In this document: positions 46,730 to 58,140 of the stretch, one piece after another | How positions within the stretch are numbered: the stretch's first letter is position 1 | Layout: every line of letters begins with the position of its first letter | Assembly (NCBI GenBank): GCA_934533075.1 | Contig: CAKTBJ010000001.1 | Span: 124,001 to 188,000 of the forward strand | Direction of reading: 5' to 3' | From: an uncultured Paracoccus sp. | GTDB taxonomy: Bacteria; Pseudomonadota; Alphaproteobacteria; Rhodobacterales; Rhodobacteraceae | Length of the DNA: 64,000 nt | Notes under the pieces: model-generated | Seen by the model: the letters and a program-made list of their open reading frames with translations, nothing else | Databases searched by the model: none | Told to the model about the DNA's origin: nothing | Program-made: the position numbers and the translations under genes

Positions 46730-47887
46730 TCAGCTGGTCATGCCCTCCCAGAACTCGCGCACCTTGCGGAAGAAGCTCTGGCTGTTGGGGCTGTTGTCGG
46801 CGGCGATCTGGTCGAATTCGCGCAGCAGCTCCTTTTGCCGCGCCGTCAGGTTGACCGGGGTTTCCACGGTCAGCTCGATCAGCATGTCGCCCGGCTCGGC
46901 ATTCATGCCGGCGCCGTGGCGCAGGGGCGGCATGCCCTTGCCGCGCAGGCGCATCTGCCGGCCCGACTGGCTGCCCGGCGGCACCTTCACGCGCGAGCGG
47001 CCGCCGTCGATGGTCGGCACCTCGATCTCGCCGCCCAGCGCCGCCGTGGACATGGCCACCGGCACCCGGCAGGCCAGCATGCGGCCGTCGCGGATGAAGA
47101 TCGGATGCTCGCGCACCTCGACGAAGATATAGAGGTCGCCGGGCGGGCCGCCGCGCAGGCCGGCCTCGCCCTCGCCGGCCAGGCGGATGCGGGTGCCGGT
47201 CTCGACCCCGGCGGGGATGTTGATCGAGAGCGTGCGCTCCTTCTCGACCCGGCCGCTGCCGCCGCAGGACTTGCAGGGATTCTTGATGATCTGGCCCTGG
47301 CCGCCGCAGGTGGGGCAGGTGCGTTCCACCGCGAAGAAACCCTGCTGCGCGCGGACCTTGCCCATGCCGGCGCAGGTCGGGCAGGTCACGGGTTCCGTCG
47401 CGCCCTCGGCGCCGGTGCCGTTGCAGGCCTCGCAGGCGGCCGAGCCGGGCAGGTCGATGGTCTTGCGCAGGCCGGCGAAGGCTTCCTCCAGCGACACCGA
47501 CAGGTCATAGCGCAGGTCCTGCCCCCGGCTGGCGCGCGAACGCGGATTGCCGCCGCCGCGCCGGCCCATCATGTCGCCGAACAGATCCTCGAACACGTCG
47601 GCGAAGGCGGCGCCGAAATCGCCATGCCCGTGACCGCCGCGCCCGCCGAAGCCGCCATTCTCGAAGGCGGCATGGCCGAAGCGGTCATAAGCCGCCTTGC
47701 GCTGCGGGTCCTTGAGGCATTCGTAAGCCTCGTTCACGGCCTTGAACTCGGCCTCGGACCGGGTGCAGTCCGGGTTGTGGTCGGGATGCAGCTGCTTGGC
47801 CTTCTTGCGATAGGCGCGCTTGATCTCCTCGGCGGAGGCGCCGCGGGAGACCTCCAGAACCTCGTAGAAATCCCGTTTCGACATCAT
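46730..47887 (-). CDS. dnaJ: Chaperone DnaJ
   Basis: Hsp40 co-chaperone that stimulates DnaK ATPase and delivers substrates. The 385-residue protein has a J-domain with the HPD tripeptide (QLHPDHNPD), a Gly/Phe-rich linker ([12 protein letters not shown]), four zinc-finger repeats ([32 protein letters not shown]) and the C-terminal substrate domains. ATG 47887 or the adjacent ATG 47884 could be used. It follows dnaK by 88 bp, with a hairpin between them. Confidence 0.97.
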   Translation of the reverse strand: MMSKRDFYEVLEVSRGASAEEIKRAYRKKAKQLHPDHNPDCTRSEAEFKAVNEAYECLKDPQRKAAYDRFGHAAFENGGFGGRGGHGHGDFGAAFADVFEDLFGDMMGRRGGGNPRSRASRGQDLRYDLSVSLEEAFAGLRKTIDLPGSAACEACNGTGAEGATEPVTCPTCAGMGKVRAQQGFFAVERTCPTCGGQGQIIKNPCKSCGGSGRVEKERTLSINIPAGVETGTRIRLAGEGEAGLRGGPPGDLYIFVEVREHPIFIRDGRMLACRVPVAMSTAALGGEIEVPTIDGGRSRVKVPPGSQSGRQMRLRGKGMPPLRHGAGMNAEPGDMLIELTVETPVNLTARQKELLREFDQIAADNSPNSQSFFRKVREFWEGMTS

Positions 47888-47932
47888 CCGTTTACCCCTG
47901 CGCCGCCGGCGCCCGACCGTCCGTCAAAGAGA

Positions 47933-47960
47933 GAACCGGCCCGCATGGGCGGGCCGGCTC
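47933..47960 (-). terminator. Hairpin between dnaK and dnaJ
   Basis: On the minus strand a 12-bp stem (47949-47960 with 47933-47944, one G-T pair) with a CCAT loop is followed by TCTCTTTG. The weak T-run suggests partial termination, making dnaJ less expressed than dnaK. Confidence 0.65.
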
Positions 47961-47975
47961 GGGTTCGTTGCGTCC

Positions 47976-49892
<1,917 letters not shown>

Positions 49893-49978
49893 GGATTGAA
49901 ACCTTTCTTGCGGCGTATCGGCTTTGCGGACCCGTAGCGGCCTCCGCGGCCCGATCCCTGGGTTGAAACTCTGTCTGT

Positions 49979-50009
49979 GCCGGGCCGGTCCGCTGCGGGA
50001 CGGCCCGGC
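49979..50009 (-). other. Hairpin in dnaK leader
   Basis: Arms CCGGGCCG and CGGCCCGG with partial further pairing flank a GC-rich loop in the presumed dnaK 5' leader. No CIRCE element is present, so control is more likely through sigma factor and possibly RNA structure. Confidence 0.4.
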
Positions 50010-50019
50010 TTCGTGGGGG

Positions 50020-50048
50020 TATATAGGAAGGCCATTTTCACGCTGCAA
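50020..50048 (-). promoter_or_regulatory. Candidate dnaK promoter
   Basis: On the minus strand TTGCAG (50048-50043), 17 bp and TATATA (50025-50020) form a sigma-70-type promoter. An overlapping GTGAAAA with CCCCCAC downstream resembles a weak sigma-32 promoter. Either would give a leader of about 120 nt. Confidence 0.5.
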
Positions 50049-50138
50049 GCCGGCCCGAGGGGGATGAGGCACGCAATTTTCGCCCTTTTTCCACCCTTTT
50101 CACGGCGCAGGCCGCGCGCCGGCGCGGGCGGCGGGCGG

Positions 50139-50960
50139 TCAATGCCCGGCCGACCAGCTGAGCGATTCGTGCTTGCGGGTGACGAATTCCAGGATCAGCC
50201 CCAGCATGGCGATGACGATCATGGCATAGAACGGATAGGTCAGGCTGGTGCGCATGGGCGTATAGTTGACGAAGGCATAGCCCCGGCTCTGGTCGATGAT
50301 GTGGAACAGCGGGTTCCACGAGAACATGGGCAGCATGAAGCTGGGCATCAGGTTGGCCAGGAACATCTTGCCGGAAAACACCATGTTGGCGCGCTGGAAG
50401 ACCAGCATGGCCATGCTGACGATCTCCGGCGCCCAGGGGCGCAGCGCCAGCACGACCAGCCCGATCGCCGCCCCCGCGCCCCAGGCCAGCAGGAACATCT
50501 TGATGAAGCCCAGCGGGTATTCGAGGGTGAAGGGCTGATAGACGTAATAGGCCGCCATGATCACCATGCAGGCCAGCGTCTGCCGATACAGCACCGCCAG
50601 CGCCCCGGCGGTGATCGCCACGGCCGAGGTCATCGGCTCGTGCAGGGACATGGTCTTCGCCTGCTTGCCGCTCATGCCCACGGCGGAAATCGTCTGGATA
50701 TGGGTCATGTAGAGGAAGATCCCGCTCATCATGAACACCAGGAAATCCCCGCGCACCGGCGACGAGCGCAGCCCCATGAACATGTAGAGGACCATGAAGG
50801 CCGCGATCATCATCAGCGACTGCATGACGGTCATCGCCAGCCCGACCACCGCGTTGCGATGGCTGCGGCGCAGGTTGAACACCGTCTGGTGATAGACCAG
50901 CATCAGCTGCGACAGCGCCGCCTGGGCCATGTTGCGGTTCTGGCGCGGGACGAAGATCAT
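50139..50960 (-). CDS. ABC-2 type capsule polysaccharide export permease (KpsM/Wzm-like)
   Basis: A 273-residue membrane protein with about six hydrophobic segments (VVGLAMTVMQSLMMIAAFMVLYMFMGL, LVFMMSGIFLYMTHI, AAIGLVVLALRPWAPEIVSMAML and others), matching the ABC-2 permeases that export capsular polysaccharide. The ATG at 50960 follows AGGAG; a later Met (50930) is possible. No ATPase (KpsT/Wzt-like) gene is in the window, so the partner must lie elsewhere. It diverges from cysQ across 153 bp. Confidence 0.85.
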   Translation of the reverse strand: MIFVPRQNRNMAQAALSQLMLVYHQTVFNLRRSHRNAVVGLAMTVMQSLMMIAAFMVLYMFMGLRSSPVRGDFLVFMMSGIFLYMTHIQTISAVGMSGKQAKTMSLHEPMTSAVAITAGALAVLYRQTLACMVIMAAYYVYQPFTLEYPLGFIKMFLLAWGAGAAIGLVVLALRPWAPEIVSMAMLVFQRANMVFSGKMFLANLMPSFMLPMFSWNPLFHIIDQSRGYAFVNYTPMRTSLTYPFYAMIVIAMLGLILEFVTRKHESLSWSAGH

Positions 50961-51113
50961 CGGCGGGCGGCTCCTGTCGTGTCTGGCCGGGCGCTGCCGG
51001 CGAAGGGGGCGCCGGTCCCGGATCGGGGCCTTGCCCTGCCTTCGGAGGAACAGCATAAATAGGCGAGGCGTTGCGATCAAGGAAGACGCAACCTTGTGGT
51101 TGACGAGGTATGA

Positions 51114-51917
51114 ATGGATTTTGACCGCCTGACCGCCGAGATGCGGCGCCTCGCGCTGGATGCCGGCGCCCGCATCATGGAGATCTACGCCGCACCAGAC
51201 TTCGCCGTCCGCGCCAAGGCCGACGCCTCGCCGGTGACCGAGGCCGACGAGCTGGCCGATGCGCTGATTTCCGCCGGGCTGCGCGCGGCCTTCCCCGATG
51301 TGGCGCTGGTGACCGAGGAGCAGGCCGCCACCCATGCCGGGCGCGCGCCCGACCGCTTCCTGATCGTCGATCCGCTGGACGGGACGAAGGAATTCGTCCA
51401 GCGCCGCGGCGATTTCACCGTCAACATCGCCTTCGTCGAGAACGGCGTGCCGCTGCGGGGCGTGGTCTATGCCCCGGCGAGGGAGCGGCTGTTCTATACC
51501 ACCGCCGACGGGCGCAGCGTCGAGGAGCTGGCCCCCTTCGGTCCCCAGCCGGGCCAGACCCGGCCCATCGGCGTGAACCCGATGCCCGACAACCGGGGGT
51601 TGATGGTGGTCGCCTCGAAATCGCATCGCGACCAGACGACCGACGACTACATCGCCCGCTACAACGTGCGGGACATGACTTCGGCCGGCAGCTCGCTGAA
51701 ATTCTGCCTTGTGGCGACGGGCGAGGCGGACCTCTATCCCCGGCTGGGCCGCACGATGGAATGGGACACCGCCGCAGGCGATGCCGTGCTGCGCGGGGCC
51801 GGGGGCATGGTGGTGAATTTCGACGACCAGCAGCGGGTGCTGGCCTATGGCAAGCCGGGATACGAGAATCCCTTCTTCATCGCCTATGCGCCGGGCGTCC
51901 TGCTGGCGGGGGAATGA
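51114..51917 (+). CDS. cysQ: 3'(2'),5'-bisphosphate nucleotidase CysQ
   Basis: Hydrolyses 3'-phosphoadenosine 5'-phosphate (PAP), the by-product of PAPS-using sulfotransferases and sulfate reduction, relieving their inhibition. The 267-residue protein has the Mg-binding motifs VTEEQ, DPLDGTKEF (residues 85-93 region) and EWDTAAGDAVL typical of the inositol monophosphatase superfamily CysQ branch. It overlaps kdsB by ATGA. Its location in a glycan island with sulfotransferase genes fits PAP recycling during sulfation. Confidence 0.9.
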   Translation: MDFDRLTAEMRRLALDAGARIMEIYAAPDFAVRAKADASPVTEADELADALISAGLRAAFPDVALVTEEQAATHAGRAPDRFLIVDPLDGTKEFVQRRGDFTVNIAFVENGVPLRGVVYAPARERLFYTTADGRSVEELAPFGPQPGQTRPIGVNPMPDNRGLMVVASKSHRDQTTDDYIARYNVRDMTSAGSSLKFCLVATGEADLYPRLGRTMEWDTAAGDAVLRGAGGMVVNFDDQQRVLAYGKPGYENPFFIAYAPGVLLAGE

Positions 51918-52717
51918 TGTCCGTCACCATCATCATTCCCGCCCGCCACGCCTCGACCCGCTATCCCGGCAAGCCGCTGGCGGAGTTGCGCGGCGCCTCC
52001 GGGCAGGCGCGCAGCCTGATCCGCCGCAGCTGGGACGCCGCCCGCGCCGTGCCCGGCATCGACCGCGTGATCGTCGCCACCGAGGACACCCGCATCCGCG
52101 ACCATGCCGAAGCCTTCGGGGCCGAGGTGGCCATGACCTCCGACCGGCCGCGCAACGGCACCGAACGCTGCGCCGAGGTGCTGGAAGTCATGGATCTGGA
52201 CCCCGAGATCGTCGTGAACCTGCAAGGCGACGCGCCGCTGACCCCGGCCTGGTTCATCGAGGCGCTGGTGGCGGGCCTGCGCGCCGACCCTTCGGCGGCC
52301 TGCGCCACGCCGGTGCTGCGCTGTTCGGGGCGGATGCGCGCCGACCTTCTGGCCGACCGTGCCGAGGGTCGCGTCGGCGGCACCACCGCCGTGTTCGGCG
52401 CCGACCATCAGGCGCTGTATTTCTCCAAGGAAGTCATCCCCTTCGCCGCCGGTCCCTTCGCCCCCGACGACCCGACGCCGGTCTTTCACCATGTCGGCGT
52501 CTATGCCTATCGCCCCGAGGCGCTGGCCGCCTATGCCGCCGCGCCGGAGGGCGTGCTGGAGCGGCTGGAGGGGCTGGAGCAGTTGCGTTTCCTCGAACAG
52601 GGCCGGCGCATCCGCTGCGTCGAGGTGGAATCGCGCGGCCGGCCGTTCTGGGAGCTGAACAACCCCGCCGATGTGGCCCGGATCGAGGCGATGCTGGCCG
52701 ATCTGGGCGAGGATTGA
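51914..52717 (+). CDS. kdsB: 3-Deoxy-manno-octulosonate cytidylyltransferase
   Basis: Makes CMP-Kdo from CTP and Kdo, for lipopolysaccharide core or for the Kdo linker of ABC-exported capsules. The 267-residue protein shows IIIPARHASTRYPGKPLAEL, VATEDTRIRDHAEAFG, RPRNGTERCAEV, NLQGDAPL and a C-terminal NNPADVARIEAML. Two adjacent ATGs (51914, 51917) are possible. It is coupled to cysQ, and the next gene starts TTG inside its stop. Next to a capsule-type permease, this could be a capsule-specific copy (KpsU-like). Confidence 0.9.
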   Translation: MMSVTIIIPARHASTRYPGKPLAELRGASGQARSLIRRSWDAARAVPGIDRVIVATEDTRIRDHAEAFGAEVAMTSDRPRNGTERCAEVLEVMDLDPEIVVNLQGDAPLTPAWFIEALVAGLRADPSAACATPVLRCSGRMRADLLADRAEGRVGGTTAVFGADHQALYFSKEVIPFAAGPFAPDDPTPVFHHVGVYAYRPEALAAYAAAPEGVLERLEGLEQLRFLEQGRRIRCVEVESRGRPFWELNNPADVARIEAMLADLGED

Positions 52718-53925
52718 GCCGCGACCTCACCGTGATCGTAGCCAGCCGGGGCCGGCCCCGGCTGCTGGCGCGCTGCCTTGCCGCGCTGATGCTGCAAACC
52801 CATCCGAGGCTGGAAATCGTGCTGGTCTCGGATGCCGAGGGGCTGGCGGTGCGCCCCGACCTGCCGCTGAAGCGGGTGGCGTTCGACCGCCCCAACCTGT
52901 CGCAGGCCCGCAACCTGGGCATCGCGCGGGCGGCGGGCCGCATCGTGGCCTTCATCGACGACGACGCGGTGGCGGAACCCTGCTGGGCCGGGGCGCTGGC
53001 GGGCGCCTTCGACGACCCGCAGGTGGTCGCCGCCACCGGCCCGGTGCGCGGGCCGGACGGGGTGGGCTGGCAGGCGCGGGCGGAATGGCTGACCCCGGAC
53101 GGGCCGCAACCCCTGGTTGATGACTCGGCGCGGCTCTGGCTGCCGCGCGCAGGCGGCACGCTGTCGACCATCGGCACCAACTGCGCGTTCCTGCGTGATT
53201 CGCTGGTGGCCGTGGGCGGGTTCGACCCCCTGTTCGCCTTCCACCTTGACGAGAGCGATCTGAATCTGCGCCTGGCTGCGACATTTCCGCGCAGGGCGAC
53301 GGCTTTCGTGCCCCGCGCCCAGGTCGCCCATGCGGCGGCCTCGGGCACCACCCGGCGCGGGGGTGCGCCCGCCAGCCTTGCCGCCGTGGGCCGGTCCGAG
53401 GCCATCTTCGCCCGCCGTCACGGCGCCGGCCCCGGCTGGCGCGATCGCGTCCGTGCCCGCGAAAGGGCGCGGCTTGTGCGGGCGATGCTGGCCGGGCGGC
53501 TGGACCCGTTCCACCTGCCCCGGGTCATGGCCACGCTGGAGACCGGGCTGGCCGAGGGCGAGGCCCTGACGGACATCGCACCCGTCCCGGAGGAAATTCC
53601 TTGGATCTTAACCCCCTTTTCATCCGTTGAGGCGCAAACTCGGCCGCATCGGGTGCTGGCGGGGTGGTATTGGCGGGCCGGCCGCCTGCGCGCCGCCGCC
53701 GCCCGTGCCGCCTCGGACGGGGCGCTGGTCAGCCTCATGCTGTGGTCGCCCGGCTTCCTGCCCCACAGGGAGCGATTCGCGGGCGTGTATTGGGAAAGGC
53801 GGGGGGGAACATGGGGCGCCGGCGCGCCGGGCGACCCGTGGGTCGTGCCCCGCAGGCGGGCGGAACGGGACCGGGCGCTGGCGCGCCTGTGGACCGCCAC
53901 CCGCGCGGACGAGACGCCACCCTGA
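52714..53925 (+). CDS. Glycosyltransferase family 2 protein
   Basis: A 403-residue GT-A transferase. It begins LTVIVASRGRPRLLARCLAALMLQTHP, continues NLSQARNLGIARAAG and has the metal motif VAFIDDDAVAEP near residue 85. FHLDESDLNLRLA supplies the acceptor-side Asp. The last 130 residues are unassigned. The start is TTG at 52714, overlapping the kdsB stop by 4 bp. The sugar transferred is unknown. Confidence 0.83.
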   Translation: MSRDLTVIVASRGRPRLLARCLAALMLQTHPRLEIVLVSDAEGLAVRPDLPLKRVAFDRPNLSQARNLGIARAAGRIVAFIDDDAVAEPCWAGALAGAFDDPQVVAATGPVRGPDGVGWQARAEWLTPDGPQPLVDDSARLWLPRAGGTLSTIGTNCAFLRDSLVAVGGFDPLFAFHLDESDLNLRLAATFPRRATAFVPRAQVAHAAASGTTRRGGAPASLAAVGRSEAIFARRHGAGPGWRDRVRARERARLVRAMLAGRLDPFHLPRVMATLETGLAEGEALTDIAPVPEEIPWILTPFSSVEAQTRPHRVLAGWYWRAGRLRAAAARAASDGALVSLMLWSPGFLPHRERFAGVYWERRGGTWGAGAPGDPWVVPRRRAERDRALARLWTATRADETPP

Positions 53926-54010
53926 CCTTGCGGCGCGCAGGGGCAGGTGGCATGCGAAGAACGGAACAGACTTGCACAAACCCGGATATGTCCGGGGAGG
54001 AGCGGAACGA

Positions 54011-54904
54011 ATGCCTCGGAAGATTACCAAAGCCGTGTTTCCCGTGGCGGGCCTGGGCACGCGATTCCTGCCCGCGACCAAAAGCATCCCCAAGGAAATC
54101 ATGACCCTGGTGGACCGCCCGCTGATTCAATACGCCATCGACGAGGCGCGGGCGGCCGGGATTCAGGAATTCATCTTCGTGACCTCGCGCGGCAAGGGCG
54201 CGCTGGAGGATTATTTCGACCACGCGCACGAGCTGGAAAGCGCCCTGCGCAAGCGCGGCAAGACCGAGCTGCTGGCCCAGCTGCGCGCCACCAACATGGA
54301 TTCGGGCGCGATCGCCTATATCCGCCAGCACAAGGCGATGGGCCTGGGTCATGCCGTCTGGTGCGCCCGCCGCCTGATCCATAACGAGCCTTTCGCCGTC
54401 ATCCTCACCGACGACGTGATCAAGGGCGAGCCGCCCTGCCTCCAGCAGATGATCGAGGCCCATGCCGAGACCGGCGGTTCCATCGTCGCCACGATGGAGG
54501 TGCCGCGCAACCAGGTGTCCAGCTATGGCGTGCTGGATGTCGAGGAGGACATGGGCGCGCTGGTCAAGGTGCGCGGCATGGTCGAGAAGCCCCCGGCGGA
54601 GGAGGCGCCCTCGAACCTCGCGGTGATCGGGCGCTATATCCTGGCGCCGACGGTGATGCGGCATCTGGGCCGGCTGCGCGAGGGCGCCGGCGGCGAGATC
54701 CAGCTTACCGACGCCATCGCGGACGAGATCGCTTCGGGCCGCGGCGTCTATGGCCTGCGCTTCCGGGGCGAGCGTTACGATTGCGGCTCCAAGGCCGGGT
54801 TCCTTCAGGCGACGGTGGCCTTCGGCCTGGCGCGCGAGGAGTTGCGCGACGAGTTTTCGGCCTATCTGACCGATCTGATGGCCAGCCGCATGGCGGCCGA
54901 ATAG
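54011..54904 (+). CDS. galU: UTP-glucose-1-phosphate uridylyltransferase
   Basis: Makes UDP-glucose, the donor and precursor for many surface glycans. The 297-residue protein has AVFPVAGLGTRFLPATKSIPKEIM, PLIQYAIDEARAAGI, GLGHAVWCAR, the Mg site in ILTDDVI and GGEIQLTDAI near the C-terminus. A GGGGAGGAGCGG ribosome site precedes the ATG. galE follows 3 bp later. UDP-glucose is also the substrate of the SqdB-like enzyme in island A. Confidence 0.96.
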   Translation: MPRKITKAVFPVAGLGTRFLPATKSIPKEIMTLVDRPLIQYAIDEARAAGIQEFIFVTSRGKGALEDYFDHAHELESALRKRGKTELLAQLRATNMDSGAIAYIRQHKAMGLGHAVWCARRLIHNEPFAVILTDDVIKGEPPCLQQMIEAHAETGGSIVATMEVPRNQVSSYGVLDVEEDMGALVKVRGMVEKPPAEEAPSNLAVIGRYILAPTVMRHLGRLREGAGGEIQLTDAIADEIASGRGVYGLRFRGERYDCGSKAGFLQATVAFGLAREELRDEFSAYLTDLMASRMAAE

Positions 54905-54907
54905 GGC

Positions 54908-55906
54908 ATGGCCGACCGCGTTCTGGTCACCGGGGGCGCCGGCTATATCGGCGCCCATGCCTGCAAGGTGCTGGCCGGGGCCGGTTTCGTGCCGGTGACC
55001 TATGACAACCTGTCGACCGGCTGGCGCGAGGCCGTGCGCTTCGGCCCCTTCGAGGAGGGCGACCTGGCCGACCGCGCCCGTCTGGATGCGGTTTTCGCCG
55101 CCCACAGGCCGGTGGCGGTGATGCATTTCGCCGCGCTGTCGCAGGTGGGCGAGGCGATGGCGCAGCCGGGCCGCTACTGGCGCGGCAATGTCTGCGCCTC
55201 GCTGACCCTGATCGAGGCGGCGGTGGCGGCGGGTTGCCTCGACTTCGTGTTCAGTTCCACCTGCGCGACCTATGGCGACCACGATGGCGTGGTGCTGGAC
55301 GAGGACACGCCGCAGCAGCCGCTGAATGCCTATGGCGCCTCGAAACGCGCCATCGAGGACATGCTGCGCGATTTCGGCGCGGCGCATGGGCTGCGCAGCG
55401 TGATCTTCCGCTATTTCAACGTCGCCGGCGCCGACCCGGAGGCCGAGATCGGCGAATGCCACGTGCCCGAGACCCATCTGGTGCCGCTGATCCTCGACGC
55501 GATCGAGGGGCGGCGGCCGGCGCTGACCATCTTCGGCGAGGATTATCCCACGCCCGACGGCACCTGTATCCGCGACTATGTGCATGTGATGGACCTGGCG
55601 GAGGCGCATCTGCTGGGCCTGCGCCACCTGCTGGCGCGGAAGGCGGCGGGGGCGGAGGTGTTCTGCCTGGGCACCGGCCACGGCTTTTCGGTGCGCGAGG
55701 TGATCGACGCGGCGGCGCGGACCACCAACCGCGCGGTGCCGGTGCAGGTGGGCGCGCGCCGGGCGGGCGACGCGGTGCAGCTGGTCTGCGGCAGCGCGAA
55801 GGCGGCGTCGGTGCTGGGATGGCGGGCCGGGCGCTCGACGCTGGACCGGATGATCCGCGATGCCTGGCGCTGGCACCAGTCCGGCGGCTATGGCCGGCCC
55901 GGCTGA
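54908..55906 (+). CDS. galE: UDP-glucose 4-epimerase
   Basis: Interconverts UDP-glucose and UDP-galactose, supplying galactose units for glycans. The 332-residue SDR protein has the NAD motif VTGGAGYIGAH, the catalytic Ser in SSTCATYGDHDG, the YxxxK pair in NAYGASKRAIEDML and FRYFNVAGADPE. It follows galU by 3 bp and overlaps the following glycosyltransferase by 17 bp. Confidence 0.94.
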   Translation: MADRVLVTGGAGYIGAHACKVLAGAGFVPVTYDNLSTGWREAVRFGPFEEGDLADRARLDAVFAAHRPVAVMHFAALSQVGEAMAQPGRYWRGNVCASLTLIEAAVAAGCLDFVFSSTCATYGDHDGVVLDEDTPQQPLNAYGASKRAIEDMLRDFGAAHGLRSVIFRYFNVAGADPEAEIGECHVPETHLVPLILDAIEGRRPALTIFGEDYPTPDGTCIRDYVHVMDLAEAHLLGLRHLLARKAAGAEVFCLGTGHGFSVREVIDAAARTTNRAVPVQVGARRAGDAVQLVCGSAKAASVLGWRAGRSTLDRMIRDAWRWHQSGGYGRPG

Positions 55907-57095
55907 GCCTGCCCCGCCGCCGGTCCTGCTGGACGTGTCGCGGCTGGTCTCGCGCATCGGGCGCGGGCATCCGACCGGCATCGACCGCGTGGAAGGTGCC
56001 TGGCTGGGGCATCTGCTGCCCGACCCGCGCACGCGCCTGCTGTGCCGGACGCGGGTCGGGCAACTGATCCTGCCGCCGGCAGCGGGCGCCGCGATCCTGC
56101 GCGCGCTGGGCCTGGCCGAGGATGGCCGCACCGAAAGCCTCGCGCCGCAGCCCCGCCCCGGCACCGGCCGGCTGCGGCGCGAAGCCGGGCTGGCGCGCGC
56201 GGCGCTGGCATGGGCCGGGCGCGACGGCTGGGGGATGCGGCGGGCGCTGAAACGGGCCGGGGTTCCCGGCGATGCGGTCTATCTGAACGCCGGCCACACC
56301 AACCTGACCCACGACCTGATGGCCGCGCTGCCGCTGCGCAAGGCGGTGCTGATCCACGACACCATCCCGCTGGATCATCCGCAATGGACGCGGCCGGGAC
56401 AGGACGCGGCCTTCTGTGCCCGGCTGGGTGCCGCCTGCGACCATGCCGACCTGCTGCTGGCCGTGTCGGCCGCCACCGCCGCGCGGCTCCGGGACTGGCG
56501 CGCGCGGCTGAGCCTGCCCGCCCGCGCCCGCATCGCGGCGGTTCCCATCGGCACCGGCCTTGCCCGTCCCGACATGGCGCATCCCCTTCCGCCCGCGCCT
56601 TATTTCCTGACCCTCGGCACCATCGAGCCGCGCAAGAACCACGCCCTGCTGCTGGACGCCTGGGCGCGCCTGCCCGGCCCGCCGCCGGGCCTGGTCATCG
56701 CCGGCCGGCGCGGCTGGCTGAACGAGGCGGTATTCGCCCGCCTCGATGCGCTGCCTGCCGGCGGTCCGGTCACCGAGGCCCCGGACCTGACCGACGGCGC
56801 CGTCGCCGCGCTGATGGAGGGGGCGCAGGCGCTGCTGTTTCCCAGCCTGGCCGAGGGCTTCGGCCTGCCGCTGACCGAGGCCGCCGCGCGCGGGGTGCCG
56901 ATCCTTGCCCTGGACTTGCATTCCACCCGTGAATTGCTAGGAAATCATGTGCGCTATCTGCCGGACGATGCCGCGATCTGGGCGCAGGCGGTGGAGGATC
57001 TGGCGCGCGCCCCCCGATTCCGGCAGGCCCCGGTCGCGGTGCCGGGGTGGGATGATCATTTTCGGACGGTTCTGGGGTCGCTCGCCGCCCTCTGA
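55890..57095 (+). CDS. Glycosyltransferase family 1 (GT4-like) protein
   Basis: A 401-residue GT-B transferase. The N-terminal half shows LLDVSRLVSRIGRGHPTGIDRVE and KAVLIHDTIPLDHP; the C-terminal donor domain has YFLTLGTIEPRKNHALLLDA and the glutamate motif FPSLAEGFGLPLTEAAARGVPIL. Resembles mannosyltransferases of capsule and O-antigen clusters. It overlaps galE by 17 bp. Confidence 0.87.
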   Translation: MAGPAEPAPPPVLLDVSRLVSRIGRGHPTGIDRVEGAWLGHLLPDPRTRLLCRTRVGQLILPPAAGAAILRALGLAEDGRTESLAPQPRPGTGRLRREAGLARAALAWAGRDGWGMRRALKRAGVPGDAVYLNAGHTNLTHDLMAALPLRKAVLIHDTIPLDHPQWTRPGQDAAFCARLGAACDHADLLLAVSAATAARLRDWRARLSLPARARIAAVPIGTGLARPDMAHPLPPAPYFLTLGTIEPRKNHALLLDAWARLPGPPPGLVIAGRRGWLNEAVFARLDALPAGGPVTEAPDLTDGAVAALMEGAQALLFPSLAEGFGLPLTEAAARGVPILALDLHSTRELLGNHVRYLPDDAAIWAQAVEDLARAPRFRQAPVAVPGWDDHFRTVLGSLAAL

Positions 57096-57111
57096 ACGGA
57101 AGGTTGGCGGC

Positions 57112-58140
57112 GTGAGCGGATTGCTGGCACGAAATCTTTCCGCGTTGCGGCTGCGGGCCAGGCGGCAATACCTGCTGGTGCGCGCCCTGCGCCGCGGCCG
57201 GCAGCTGACCGAGCTGTCCGACCGCACCCGCGCCATCCGTCCCCGCGACCTGCTGGCCTTCGTCACCCTGCGCAACGAAAGGCTGCGGCTGCCCTGTTTC
57301 CTGGACTATTACCGGCGCATCGGCATCGACCATTTCATCGTGGTGGACAACGGGTCCGAGGATGGCGGCACCGAATACCTGCGCGCCCAGCCGGACGTGT
57401 CGGTCTGGCAGACCCGCGCCAGCTACAAGGCGGCGCGCTTCGGGATGGACTGGCTGGTGCTGCTGCAACGGCGGCTGGGGCACGGGCATTGGTGCCTGAC
57501 CGTCGATCCCGACGAGTTCCTGATCTATCCCTATTGCGACACGCGGCCGCTGCGGGCGCTGACCGACTGGCTGGAAGCCTCCGCCATCAAGTCCTTCTCG
57601 GCCATGCTGATCGACGTGTATCCGCGCGGGCCGCTGGATGCCCAGCCGGTCTATCGCGAGGGTCAGAACCCGCTGGAGATCACGCGCTGGTTCGATCCGG
57701 CCAACTATACGATCCGCAAGAACGGCCGCATGGGCAACCTGTGGATTCAGGGCGGCCCGCGCGCGCGGACCTTCTTCGCCGACCAGCCGATGAAGGCGCC
57801 GGCGCTGAACAAGATCCCGCTGGTGCACTGGCACCGCTCCTATGCCTGGGTCAGCTCGACCCATATGCTGCTGCCGCGCTCGCTGAACCTGGTCTATGAC
57901 GCCAAGGGCGGGGAAAAGGTGTCGGGCGGGCTGCTGCATGCGAAATTCCTGTCCACCTTCGCCGACAAGTCCGCCGAGGAGCTGGACCGGCGCCAGCATT
58001 ATTCCGACAGCCACGAATACAGGGCCTATCAGGCCGGGCTGACGCGGGAGGTGGACCTGTGGACCCCGCATTCGCGGGAGTTCCGGGACTGGCGGCAACT
58101 GGAGGAGATCGGCCTGATCTCGCGGGGGAACTGGGCGTGA
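57112..58140 (+). CDS. Glycosyltransferase family 2-type protein
   Basis: A 342-residue protein of the Glyco_tranf_2_4/GT92-like group. Key segments are FVTLRNERLRLPCFLDYYRRIGIDHFIVVDNGSEDGG, the donor motif CLTVDPDEFLIYP near residue 135 and the acceptor-side HWHRSYAWVSST. The start is GTG at 57112 after an AAGG. The stop overlaps the next GTG start (GTGA). The transferred sugar is unknown. Confidence 0.83.
   Translation: MSGLLARNLSALRLRARRQYLLVRALRRGRQLTELSDRTRAIRPRDLLAFVTLRNERLRLPCFLDYYRRIGIDHFIVVDNGSEDGGTEYLRAQPDVSVWQTRASYKAARFGMDWLVLLQRRLGHGHWCLTVDPDEFLIYPYCDTRPLRALTDWLEASAIKSFSAMLIDVYPRGPLDAQPVYREGQNPLEITRWFDPANYTIRKNGRMGNLWIQGGPRARTFFADQPMKAPALNKIPLVHWHRSYAWVSSTHMLLPRSLNLVYDAKGGEKVSGGLLHAKFLSTFADKSAEELDRRQHYSDSHEYRAYQAGLTREVDLWTPHSREFRDWRQLEEIGLISRGNWA

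Noticed and set aside
49893-50138. CIRCE/HrcA operator before dnaK
   Set aside because: No inverted repeat resembling TTAGCACTC / GAGTGCTAA is present.
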